A DNA stretch of 64,000 nt from JAAFIP01 sp043774625 (GTDB lineage: Bacteria; Pseudomonadota; Gammaproteobacteria; Burkholderiales; Burkholderiaceae_C): positions 1-64,000 of the forward strand of contig JAYVTG010000113.1 in the NCBI GenBank assembly GCA_043774625.1, read 5' to 3'. The position numbers and the translations under genes were made by a program. The notes under the pieces were generated by a model that made no database searches, had not been told where the DNA came from, and saw nothing but the letters and a program-made list of their open reading frames with translations. Positions 26,397 through 34,696 of the stretch are shown in pieces. How positions within the stretch are numbered: position 1 is the first letter of the stretch; every line of letters begins with the position of its first letter.

Positions 26397-28502
26397 ATGT
26401 CTGTTACCAACAAACCAAAAAAGATAGCCATTTTGGGAGGCGGCATGGCCGCACTGACCACCGCTTTTGAACTCACCAGCCAGGCTGGCTGGCAAAACAA
26501 ATACGACATTACCGTATACCAAATGGGCTGGCGCCTGGGCGGCAAATGCGCCACCGCGCGCGGGCCAAATGACCGCATTGAAGAGCATGGTATTCACGGT
26601 TTTTTGGGCTGCTATTACAACGCCCTGCCCCTGATGGCTGATTGTTACCAGGCACTGGGTCGCAAACCAGGCGAACCGCTGGCCACATTTGAAGAGGCCT
26701 TCAAACCCGGAAGCTTTGTACTCATGTGGGAGTTTGTGGACGGCAACCTCAAACGCTGGCCATTTACGGCGCCTACCAACAGCCTGCTGCCCAACGACCC
26801 ATCGTCGCTACAAACTATCAACCATTGGGTGGGCGCTGTGGTGCATTTTGTGGACCAGTTGCTGGACGCACACCATGTGCCCGTGCTATCGGTTCATGGC
26901 ATTGAAATTGCAGTGGGTCGCCTGTTACTCAAACCGCTGCGCGACGCACTGATGGCTGGCGAAACCCTGCACACGGGCCACCTTGACGCGATGGACAATG
27001 CCCTGCATTGGCTACGCACAAAATTCGAAGACATCATCACCAGCAACGACGTTTTGCGCCGCATGTACATCGTGGTCGAATTTTTGCTCTCGCTGGTACG
27101 CGGCACCATCGCGGACGATATTTTCAACAAGGGCTTTGACTCCATCGACGACGAAAACTTTAGCGACTGGCTCACGCGCCACGGCGCGTCCGTGCTTACT
27201 GCCTCGTCGCCCCTAGCGCTGAACACCGTCAACCTGTCTTACCAATACCCCGAAGGCGACACCACCCGCACCGCACTGATGGCAGCTGGCACTTACCTGC
27301 ACTGGACGCTTCGCAGCTTTGCCTATATGGGCGCATTTGCCTGGCTGTTTGAAGCCGGCTCTGGCGAAACACTGTTTGCCCCGCTGTACCAGGTGCTACA
27401 AAAACGCGGCGTGAAATTTGAGTTTTTCCACAAGGTTGAATCGCTGGAACTGTCTGCCGACAAAACCAGCGTGGCCACCGTGCACTTTAATGTGCAGGCC
27501 ACTTTGAAAAATCCTGCCCAGGCGTATGACCCGCTCATCAGCGTTAAAGGCTTGGCTAGCTGGCCAGCCCAGCCTTTGTATGACCAGCTGGAACAAGGCA
27601 TCGCCCTGCACAAAGCGCAGGTCGATCTGGAGTCGTACTGGACGCCGTGGCAGCCGGTCGTGCAGCGACAAATAAAAGCTGGCGAAGACTTTGACACCAT
27701 CGTTTTTGCTATCTCGATTGGTGCCATTCCCTATGTGTGCAAAGACATTGTGGCCGCCCGGCCCGAATGGCAAAAGATGGTCGCCAAAATCACCACCGTG
27801 CAAACCCAAACCATGCAGTTATGGATGAACCGCAGCACACCCGATCTGGGCTGGGACATCGATTTTAAAAACCCGCACGACACAGTCATTGGTGCTACCT
27901 ACCTCAACCCGCTGGACGGTCAAGTGGACTTTACCCATTTGCTCAAATGGGAAAGCTGGCCAACTGCCCACACCCCCAAGTCGTTGTGGTACTTCTCGGG
28001 TGCCATGTCCGACTATGAAGCCCCGCCGCCCTTTACCGACACCGACTACCCCCGCCGAGCCAACGCCCGCGTCAAGGCGCAGTGCGTGCAATACCTGCAA
28101 GCCAGTATGGGGCCCCTGCTGCCCCGCGCCACCACCAATGCCGTGTCACCCCCTGGCGACCCTGTGGGCCTGGACTTTAGCCTGCTGCAAGGCTACGACG
28201 ACGCCCACGCGGGCCAGGGCGTGAAACGTTTTGACCAGCAGTTCTGGCGCGCCAATATCGACCCGTCTGAGCGCTACGTCACCAGCCCCCCTGGCAGCAC
28301 CGCCGCGCGGCTCAAAGCCTGGGGTTCGGGACTTTCCAACCTGGTATTGGCTGGCGACTGGATTTACACAGGGCTGAACGTGGGCAGCGTAGAAGGCGCG
28401 GTAATGGGCGGCAGACTGGCAGCCCATGCCGTCAGCGGCGGTTTGCCAGCACTCAAAGATATTGTGGGCTACTCGGTTTCTAACCTCCAGCAGACAAAAT
28501 AG
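26397..28502 (+). CDS. Carotenoid-desaturase-like FAD-dependent oxidoreductase
   Basis: A 701-residue flavoprotein. The N-terminus has the dinucleotide-binding motif IAILGGGMAALTTAFEL and the conserved follow-up RLGGKCATARG. The C-terminus has the FAD-closing motif VLAGDWIYTGLNVGSVEGAVMGG, as in phytoene/carotene desaturases and related amine-oxidase-fold enzymes. At 701 residues it is longer than bacterial phytoene desaturases (about 500), with a large insertion around residues 150-330. No other carotenoid genes are nearby. The ATG at 26397 has a TTAGGGAG site upstream. Substrate unknown. Confidence 0.75.
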   Translation: MSVTNKPKKIAILGGGMAALTTAFELTSQAGWQNKYDITVYQMGWRLGGKCATARGPNDRIEEHGIHGFLGCYYNALPLMADCYQALGRKPGEPLATFEEAFKPGSFVLMWEFVDGNLKRWPFTAPTNSLLPNDPSSLQTINHWVGAVVHFVDQLLDAHHVPVLSVHGIEIAVGRLLLKPLRDALMAGETLHTGHLDAMDNALHWLRTKFEDIITSNDVLRRMYIVVEFLLSLVRGTIADDIFNKGFDSIDDENFSDWLTRHGASVLTASSPLALNTVNLSYQYPEGDTTRTALMAAGTYLHWTLRSFAYMGAFAWLFEAGSGETLFAPLYQVLQKRGVKFEFFHKVESLELSADKTSVATVHFNVQATLKNPAQAYDPLISVKGLASWPAQPLYDQLEQGIALHKAQVDLESYWTPWQPVVQRQIKAGEDFDTIVFAISIGAIPYVCKDIVAARPEWQKMVAKITTVQTQTMQLWMNRSTPDLGWDIDFKNPHDTVIGATYLNPLDGQVDFTHLLKWESWPTAHTPKSLWYFSGAMSDYEAPPPFTDTDYPRRANARVKAQCVQYLQASMGPLLPRATTNAVSPPGDPVGLDFSLLQGYDDAHAGQGVKRFDQQFWRANIDPSERYVTSPPGSTAARLKAWGSGLSNLVLAGDWIYTGLNVGSVEGAVMGGRLAAHAVSGGLPALKDIVGYSVSNLQQTK

Positions 28503-28508
28503 CCTGTT

Positions 28509-28549
28509 GCCAGCGTGGCGTATGCGTGAGCAGCTATTGATTCTGTAGT
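28509..28549 (+). repeat. 41-bp interspersed repeat, copy 8
   Basis: Begins GCCAGCGTGGCGTATGCGTG and ends TGATTCTGTAGT. It lies directly after the flavoprotein stop codon. Confidence 0.82.
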
Positions 28550-28641
28550 AATCTTATTTTTTTACGTATGGAGCGGTTTCAAGTCTAAGAGCAACACGCC
28601 ATAGCTTAAAATAGTACATCTTTATTTCAACGGAGTTAGCC

Positions 28642-28812
28642 ATGGGCAACAAAATCGTCACCGAAGCAGACCGCAAAGCCACTCCCGCACCCAAGCCACC
28701 CAAAGGCCAGGAACTGCGTCGCAACGGCGGCGGTCAAAAAGTCAGCCTGGAACGCGGCACCGCTACACGCAGCAAAAAGAACCCCGGCAAGCGGTCCAAC
28801 AAAGGCGGTTAA
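28642..28812 (+). CDS. Small, very basic 56-residue protein, function unknown
   Basis: Open frame MGNKIVTEADRK...RSNKGG with a GGAG ribosome binding site eight bases before the ATG and a strong terminator 33 bp after the stop, so it looks like a complete single-gene unit. The product is rich in Lys, Arg, Gly and Pro, has no hydrophobic core and is probably disordered, which suggests nucleic acid or ribosome binding. I do not recognise the family. Confidence 0.7.
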   Translation: MGNKIVTEADRKATPAPKPPKGQELRRNGGGQKVSLERGTATRSKKNPGKRSNKGG

Positions 28813-28844
28813 GCCACATTTTTCCAGGTGTAAGCCTGTAAACA

Positions 28845-28874
28845 TAAAAACCGCCTTCTGGGCGGTTTTTTATT
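28845..28874 (+). terminator. Intrinsic terminator after the small basic gene
   Basis: AAAACCGCC (stem), TTCT (loop), GGGCGGTTTT (stem and T-run of six). The A-run on the left means it may also work on the minus strand. Confidence 0.85.
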
Positions 28875-28890
28875 ATCAAAATAGCCTGAT

Positions 28891-28931
28891 ACCAGCGCCA
28901 GATATGCGCGAGCAGCTATTAAAAGTATAGT
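28891..28931 (+). repeat. 41-bp interspersed repeat, copy 9
   Basis: Begins ACCAGCGCCAGATATGCGCG and ends TAAAAGTATAGT. It is the last copy before an 18.5-kb stretch without any. Confidence 0.83.
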
Positions 28932-28942
28932 AAGCGGTTTAC

Positions 28943-29446
28943 TCAACCACCCCACAATCTATCTCCCGTCAACTCCAGATGCGTCAAATACAGACGCACA
29001 TCCAGCTCCAGTTGATGGTAGGCAGGCTCCATGTACGTGCACAGCTTGTAAAACGCCTTGTCATGGTTGCGCTCTTTCAGGTGCGCCAGTTCGTGCACGC
29101 TGATCATGCGCAAAAACTCCAGGGGCGCGTCTTTAAACATCGCACCAATCTTGATCTCGTGCTTGGCCTTGAGCTTGCTGCCCTGCACCCGCGACACCGT
29201 GGTGTGCAGGCCCAGCGCGTTGTTAATGACGTGAATTTTGCTGTCAAACGCCACCTTGTTCACCGCGTCAGCGTTGCGCAGATACTCGTTTTTAAGCCCC
29301 GTTACATAGTCAAACAAGGCTCGGTCGGTACGCATGCCGTGGCCGCTGGGGTATTTGCTGCGCAAAAAACCAGCCAGCTTGTCCTGCGTAATCAGGTCTT
29401 GCACCTGGTCTTGCAGGCTGCTGGGGTAGGCGAGAAGGTATTTCAT
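28943..29446 (-). CDS. YgjP-type M48 metallopeptidase
   Basis: A 167-residue protein with the zinc-protease motif HELAHLKERNH (HExxH with a third ligand region AFYKLCTYMEP), matching the YgjP/SprT-like family. The start was set at MKYLLAYPSS (29446) because the longer frame to 29569 adds non-conserved sequence. It marks the last core-like gene before the accessory island; the next gene runs divergently. Confidence 0.83.
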   Translation of the reverse strand: MKYLLAYPSSLQDQVQDLITQDKLAGFLRSKYPSGHGMRTDRALFDYVTGLKNEYLRNADAVNKVAFDSKIHVINNALGLHTTVSRVQGSKLKAKHEIKIGAMFKDAPLEFLRMISVHELAHLKERNHDKAFYKLCTYMEPAYHQLELDVRLYLTHLELTGDRLWGG

Positions 29447-29666
29447 GCAGATGCGATTATGCCGATACGCGAGGATACTGGATGCCCCGACCCAGTACCC
29501 TCTTGCGTCTGGACACCAGTCCCGTACCGCAGTCCAATTGCTGTTACGCGTAGCTGTCACTACTATCAAGCGGCATACCTTCGCGCGCGGCGTAACCAGC
29601 TTTGACGAAACTCAAACGCAGACCGGCAGAGCCAAAAGTATGATTCGACGTCACTTGAAAGTAACC

Positions 29667-29996
29667 ATGAAAAAAACCTTCACCAAGCGCTTGGGCATTC
29701 TTCGCAAGCGCGACGACATGACACATGAGCAGTTCGTTGACCACTGGTTCAACAAGCACGCGGCGCTGTGCGTGCAGCTTCCTAACCTGCGTCGCTATTC
29801 TGTCAATTTGGTAGATCGCACGCGGTTCCCGCACTTTGACTACGACGGCTTCTCTGAGCTGTGGTTTGACTCCGAGGAAGAGATGGTCGCCTCCCTGGAG
29901 AGCCCACAAGGCAAAACCTTGCTGGCGGATCTGCCTAATTTCGTCAAGGACATTAAACCGATTGTCACTGTCGAAACTCAGATCATCTGGCCCTAA
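29667..29996 (+). CDS. EthD-domain protein
   Basis: A 109-residue protein of the dimeric alpha-beta barrel/EthD type: RLGILRKRDDMTHEQFVDHWFNKHAALC and the final PIVTVETQIIWP. EthD-like proteins accompany oxidation of ethers, aromatics and lactones, and some are small isomerases or hydrolases. The ATG at 29667 fits the domain; an alternative ATG at 29640 adds nine residues. It opens the catabolic island and is followed 24 bp later by an SDR. The 220 bp upstream contain no gene and probably hold the promoter and island junction. Confidence 0.75.
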   Translation: MKKTFTKRLGILRKRDDMTHEQFVDHWFNKHAALCVQLPNLRRYSVNLVDRTRFPHFDYDGFSELWFDSEEEMVASLESPQGKTLLADLPNFVKDIKPIVTVETQIIWP

Positions 29997-30020
29997 TTCA
30001 ACCCTAACTCCACACACACC

Positions 30021-30773
30021 ATGACACAACTACAAGGTAAGGTCGCAATCATCACCGGCGCTGCCGGCGGTTTCGGAGAGGGCATCGCCCGTCTCTTTGT
30101 CGCGCAAGGCGCGCGGGTTCTCATCGCCGACCTCGACGCACACAAGGCTGGCCAGGTTGCCAGCGAGCTCGGTTCGAATGCGGTGGCCATCGGCTGCGAT
30201 GTCTCAAAGGCCGCCGACGTGAACGCCGCAGTCGCCTTGTGCGTGAAAGTTTGGGGTACCCCCGATATCGTCGTGAACAACGCCGGTACTACCCACCGCA
30301 ATCAACCCATGCTCGACGTTGACGAGGCCACCTTTGACCGCGTGTTCAATGTCAATGTGAAGTCGATCTTCCACGTCTCGCGCGCAGTGGTGCCTTTGAT
30401 GCGCGAGCGTCGCAAGGGCTCGATCATCAATATCGGCTCCACCGCAGGTATCCGCCCGCGCCCGGGGCTCACCTGGTACAACGCGTCCAAGGGCGCAGTC
30501 AACCTGATGTCCAAGTCCATGGCAGCCGAGCTGGGTTCAGACAATATTCGGGTCAACGTCATCTGTCCCGTGATGGGTGCCACCGGTCTGATCGAACAGT
30601 TCATGGGTGTGCCTGACACGCCTGAGAATCGGGCCAAGATAGTCGCTGGAATCCCACTGGGCCGTCTCTCCACGCCGCAAGACGTTGCCAACGCAGCGCT
30701 GTGGCTGGCCAGCGACAGCGCGCAGTTCATCACCGGCATAGAACTGCCAGTTGACGGCGGTCGAACCATCTGA
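30021..30773 (+). CDS. SDR-family dehydrogenase 1
   Basis: A 250-residue short-chain dehydrogenase/reductase with the cofactor motif TGAAGGFGEGIA, NNAGT, catalytic Ser in NIGSTAG and the YNASKGA active site. The closing motif GIELPVDGGRTI is standard. The Asp after the second beta strand (IADLDAH) favours NAD. It is likely to oxidise a sugar or hydroxy acid. The next gene begins about 15 bp downstream. Confidence 0.88.
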   Translation: MTQLQGKVAIITGAAGGFGEGIARLFVAQGARVLIADLDAHKAGQVASELGSNAVAIGCDVSKAADVNAAVALCVKVWGTPDIVVNNAGTTHRNQPMLDVDEATFDRVFNVNVKSIFHVSRAVVPLMRERRKGSIINIGSTAGIRPRPGLTWYNASKGAVNLMSKSMAAELGSDNIRVNVICPVMGATGLIEQFMGVPDTPENRAKIVAGIPLGRLSTPQDVANAALWLASDSAQFITGIELPVDGGRTI

Positions 30774-30788
30774 GCGGTGGACGGCCCA

Positions 30789-32690
30789 ATGCAGCCGTCC
30801 ACCCGTGAGATATTGTTCGGCTGCGATGAGCCGCCCGAACCTGAACTGACCCTCAGCGCTGGCCCGCTCGCCCTGCTGCTGCGCGGCACCCAGTTGCTCT
30901 ATTTACGCGTCGGGGATGCCGAGGTCTGGCATGGTGTGTCCTTTCTGTTTCGCGATGTCGATTGGGGCACGCCGCGGCCTGTGGTGGAGCAGGTCGAGCA
31001 CCAAGCGCATGCTGACGGTTTTCGTGTGCGGCTGCTTGGACGCATACCCACGAAACCGCCCATGGATCTCCTAGTCTGTATCGATGGTCAGCGCGATGGC
31101 ACTGTGCGCTACGAGGCAACCGCTACCGCCCAAGGCGAACTCAATACCAATCGCACCGGCCTTTGCGTCATGCACCCACTGGAGGTCATAGGACGCGCGG
31201 TGACAGTGACACACGACGATGGCCGAGAAAGCCACTCGATCTTTCCGCGCCACATTGCGCCGTGGCCGCCCTTTATGTCGGTACGCGCCATTCGCCATGA
31301 GTGGACTCCGGGGTGCTGGGCTGAGTGCCGGCTCGAAGGCGATGTATTCGAGCTGGAGGATCAGCGCAACAATGCCGACGCATCGTTCAAGACTTACAAC
31401 CGTTCCAACATGATGCCTCGCCCTTACCGGCTGCGCGCCGGCCAGGTAGTGAAGCAGTCTGTCACGCTACGCCTGCTTGACGCTAGCGAAGCAGCCAGCG
31501 CTCGGCCTGCGCCGGCGCAAGCGAGCACGCTGCAATGCGCGCCAACCAAGCGTGGCGGCATCAGCTTAGGGATAGGCATCAGCGCTTCAGACTGCGGTGC
31601 CTCAAACGCGGTCATCGAACGCCTGCGCCAGGTGCGCCCTGGGCACCTGCACTTGCACCTCACATCGCCCGACGAGCAGGTGGATTGGCCCGGCCTTGGA
31701 AAGCTCCTGAAGGCCGCCCAGTGCACGCTGCGCTTGGACGTGTTGCTGGGTGCTGCCGATGCGCCCGTAGCGCTTTCCTTGCTGGCCGCTTCGATGCGAG
31801 CTTCCAACGTTCAAGCGCAGGCTGTCGCTGTATTTCCCAGCACACCGCCGGTCCTGCATGCAGCGCGCCTGGCGTTTTGCGGCATCCCCGTGGGCGGAGG
31901 GACACCGCACTTCTTTGCACAGCTCAACCGCACAGAAGATTTGGGCGAACTGGACTTCATCAGCTTCACCACCAGTGCCTTGGTGCATGGAGCCGACGAT
32001 GATGCCGTCATGGACGGCTTGCGCAGCCTTCCATTCATGTTGGCGACCCTGGCGGCGCGGTTCCCCGGCTGGCCCGTGCGTGTGGGCCCAAGTGCCATTC
32101 CGGCGCGAGCCAGTCCGCTGGGAGCTCAGCCTGCCAGTGATGGGCGGCAACGAATTGCGCTGGCCAAGCGTGACCCGCGCACCTGCGGGCTATTCGGCGC
32201 TGCGTGGCTGCTGGGCTACGTGGCGGAGCTGGCGAGCACGCAGGTGCAGGCCATTACCTTGATGCAGCTACAAGGCGATGCCGGTCTGCTGCAGGGCAAG
32301 CAGGCGGCTGCGGTTCCGGCATTTTTCGTCTTCCAGGCCTTGCAGGACGCACTAGAGATCACGTCGATAGCAGGTCTTCCAAGCGGCGTGTGCGGAGTGC
32401 GTCTCACAACCTCCACTCAATCCTATCAGTTGATCGCCAACCTTCGCGGTAAGCCTGTAGAGGTGGCCATTGGTCTGACAAAGACCGCGACCCTGCGGGC
32501 GTGGGTTATGAACGAGGAATCCATTCGAGCGGCCCGCCTCAATCCACCCGCAGCATCCCTGCCCCCCTTGGCTGACACGGCTGAGGTAACCGCACCGGAC
32601 CACCTAGGCGCATGGCAACCCGTCATCCACGATGCCAGCGCTGTCCGCCTGCAACTTATGCCTTACGCGGTGTTACGGGTTCATACCTAG
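30789..32690 (+). CDS. D-apionate-lactonase-like protein (ApnL family)
   Basis: A 633-residue protein. The N-terminal 240 residues form a beta-rich domain with the blocks NRTGLCVMHPLE, PPFMSVRAIRHEW, and EGDVFELEDQRNNADASFKTY. The middle (residues 250-530) looks like a TIM-barrel hydrolase (GGISLGIGISASD; LHLHLTSPDEQVDWP), and a small beta domain closes it. I recognise this pattern as the family containing D-apionolactonase, which opens a branched sugar lactone. Family assignment is from memory of motifs; the actual substrate here is inferred. An ATG at 30789 has GGTGGA seven bases upstream; a GTG at 30777 is the alternative. Confidence 0.6.
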   Translation: MQPSTREILFGCDEPPEPELTLSAGPLALLLRGTQLLYLRVGDAEVWHGVSFLFRDVDWGTPRPVVEQVEHQAHADGFRVRLLGRIPTKPPMDLLVCIDGQRDGTVRYEATATAQGELNTNRTGLCVMHPLEVIGRAVTVTHDDGRESHSIFPRHIAPWPPFMSVRAIRHEWTPGCWAECRLEGDVFELEDQRNNADASFKTYNRSNMMPRPYRLRAGQVVKQSVTLRLLDASEAASARPAPAQASTLQCAPTKRGGISLGIGISASDCGASNAVIERLRQVRPGHLHLHLTSPDEQVDWPGLGKLLKAAQCTLRLDVLLGAADAPVALSLLAASMRASNVQAQAVAVFPSTPPVLHAARLAFCGIPVGGGTPHFFAQLNRTEDLGELDFISFTTSALVHGADDDAVMDGLRSLPFMLATLAARFPGWPVRVGPSAIPARASPLGAQPASDGRQRIALAKRDPRTCGLFGAAWLLGYVAELASTQVQAITLMQLQGDAGLLQGKQAAAVPAFFVFQALQDALEITSIAGLPSGVCGVRLTTSTQSYQLIANLRGKPVEVAIGLTKTATLRAWVMNEESIRAARLNPPAASLPPLADTAEVTAPDHLGAWQPVIHDASAVRLQLMPYAVLRVHT

Positions 32691-32774
32691 ACATTGCAGG
32701 ATTGCCCACTAAGCGGCTGCGCCACAATATAACGAGCAACACCCACGGGTCAACTCCAAACAAACGCAATAGCC

Positions 32775-33668
32775 ATGCTCCCCGATATCGACTCCCTAGC
32801 GCTTTTTGTGCGCGCCGCCGAATTTCGCAGCCTGACGAAAGCAGCAGAAGCTTCTCACATTGGCCTGGCGGCAGCGAGCCGCCGAATAGCTTTACTCGAG
32901 CACCGCTTCAAAACTCCACTACTGGAACGTTCGTCGCGGGGCGTCGGTCTCACGTCCGCTGGTGCGTCGTTGCTGCCGCATGCCAAGGCCCTGTTGGTGG
33001 AGATGAACCATATGCAGGCTGATATGCGTGACCATGCCAGCGGCCAGAAGGGAGCCCTGCGAATTTTTGCCAACTCATCCGTCATGACGGAGGCGCTGCC
33101 GCAACACCTGGCTGGGTTCGCACGCGAAAACCCCGACATCCGTCTGATTGTGAAGGAACGCTGGAGCAGCGAGATCGTGCGCGCCGTGCTTGCCGCCGAG
33201 AGTGATATAGGCATCGTCGTAGAAGGCACGAAAACTGAAGGTCTGCAGACGCTGCGCTATTCCACCGACCGGATTGCAGTGGTCATGCCGATTGAGCACA
33301 GGCTCGCGCGTGCGCCAAAGATGAGCTTTAACGACGTGCTTGAAGAAGATCTCGTCGCTTTGGAAGGGGGCTCGTCCATGATGCGCCTGCTGGCGCAGCA
33401 GGCGGTCATCGCGGAGAAAACGCTTCAACTGCGCGTCGAGGTGCGCAGCTTCGAGGCGGTTTGTCGTATGGTGCAGGTGGGTTTTGGCATGGGCCTGCTG
33501 CCTTACCAGGCCGCCAGCGTACTGGGGCAAGGGCTGGGGTTGGCAGTGCGTCCGCTCACCGAAGAATGGGCAGAGCGGGAAATGCTCATTTGTGTTGCCA
33601 AGGAGCGCATGAGCAACACTTTGATCGCCAAGCTTCTAGCTTACCTGGAAGCGACGCGGGACGCCTGA
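32775..33668 (+). CDS. LysR-family transcriptional regulator
   Basis: A 297-residue protein with the N-terminal LysR winged helix (ALFVRAAEFRSLTKAAEASHIGLAAASRRIALLEHRF) and the periplasmic-binding-like effector domain. It is the only regulator in the island and so the likely controller of the catabolic genes, with an intermediate as inducer. Its 3' end overlaps the convergent CitE-like gene by 28 bp. Confidence 0.9.
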   Translation: MLPDIDSLALFVRAAEFRSLTKAAEASHIGLAAASRRIALLEHRFKTPLLERSSRGVGLTSAGASLLPHAKALLVEMNHMQADMRDHASGQKGALRIFANSSVMTEALPQHLAGFARENPDIRLIVKERWSSEIVRAVLAAESDIGIVVEGTKTEGLQTLRYSTDRIAVVMPIEHRLARAPKMSFNDVLEEDLVALEGGSSMMRLLAQQAVIAEKTLQLRVEVRSFEAVCRMVQVGFGMGLLPYQAASVLGQGLGLAVRPLTEEWAEREMLICVAKERMSNTLIAKLLAYLEATRDA

Positions 33669-34516
33669 AGTCGTGTTGGATCGGTCTGAGTGGCATCGGC
33701 TGCAATCCGCATTGCCTGCAACCAAACCGAACGGTCAACCATCTTGCCATCTAAGGCCACGGCCGCTCCTTTGGCCGAATCCATAGCCATCAATACCCGC
33801 GCGGCCCAGGCACGCTGTTCGTCGTTGGGCGTGAAGGCGGCAGACACGGCCTGGAGCTGGCGCGGGTGTATGCACAACTTGCCGCCAAAGCCTAGCCGCC
33901 TGGCCCTGCGCGCGTCGTTGTGCAAGCGATCATCATCAGAAAAATTGGCTGTTACACCGTCTACCGGGGCTGGCAATCCCGCCAGCCGCGATTGCCACAC
34001 CAGCTGCGACCGAAAAAATAGCAACTCCCCATCGTCGCCCTCAATGCCCAGATCGACCTGGAAGTCTATCGAACCGAACGCCAGCCGCATCACCTGAGGT
34101 GTGCTCGCCAGGTCAGCGATGCGCTGTAGCCCAAGCGCTGTCTCGATCAGCGCCACGATGCCCAGACTCTTGTCGGCGCAGGCCTGACTCAGTTCAGGTG
34201 GCAAGTACTCAGCCTTGGGAAACAACACCCCCGCCACGCCGGGATGGCACGACAAGCGAAGGTCATCGGCGAACCAGGGTGTATCCACCGCATTCACCCG
34301 TATCAAAACCGGCTTGGTCGCGTCGAGCCAATTGGCGATGCAGTGCCGCGCATCGGCCTTCGCTTGCGGCCCCACTGCATCCTCCAGGTCGATCACAATC
34401 TCGTCGGCAGCCGTATTCCAGGCACGTTCAAAGCGCTCGGGCCGATCGCCAGGAACGAACAGGTAACTGCGTGCAGGTGCAGCGCGCCGCTCAGCGGTAA
34501 TTTGGTTATGGGACAT
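33641..34516 (-). CDS. CitE-like CoA-ester lyase (HpcH/HpaI family)
   Basis: A 291-residue protein with SYLFVPGDRPERFERAW, the metal-binding DLEDAVGPQAKADAR and IETALGLQRI, LAFGSIDFQVDLG and GGKLCIHPRQL, all standard for malyl-CoA/citramalyl-CoA lyases of the CitE-like group. It cleaves a 3-hydroxyacyl-CoA, often to acetyl-CoA or a related ester plus an oxo acid. The stand-alone gene (no CitD or CitF) and the nearby CoA transferase indicate a free CoA-ester substrate. Start set at MSHNQITAERR. Confidence 0.85.
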   Translation of the reverse strand: MSHNQITAERRAAPARSYLFVPGDRPERFERAWNTAADEIVIDLEDAVGPQAKADARHCIANWLDATKPVLIRVNAVDTPWFADDLRLSCHPGVAGVLFPKAEYLPPELSQACADKSLGIVALIETALGLQRIADLASTPQVMRLAFGSIDFQVDLGIEGDDGELLFFRSQLVWQSRLAGLPAPVDGVTANFSDDDRLHNDARRARRLGFGGKLCIHPRQLQAVSAAFTPNDEQRAWAARVLMAMDSAKGAAVALDGKMVDRSVWLQAMRIAADATQTDPTRLQASRVASR

Positions 34517-34696
34517 GACTGAATCTTCGGGCTTGCGCATGTGCGCCGGTTCGAAATTGTGCAAGTCCGGATTGACCAGATTCCCATGGACGATTGAACG
34601 GTCTGGCTAAAGAATGCTGTCATGTTGTGAGGTGCCACGCGCCACACGATCCCCTAACGGCTTTTTTTAATAGCCCCCAGCACAGGAAACCGGCAT

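Noticed and set aside
34565..34696. Search for a LysR T-N11-A box between the CitE-like and ALDH genes.
   Set aside because: Several weak matches exist, as expected by chance; no clear dyad stands out.
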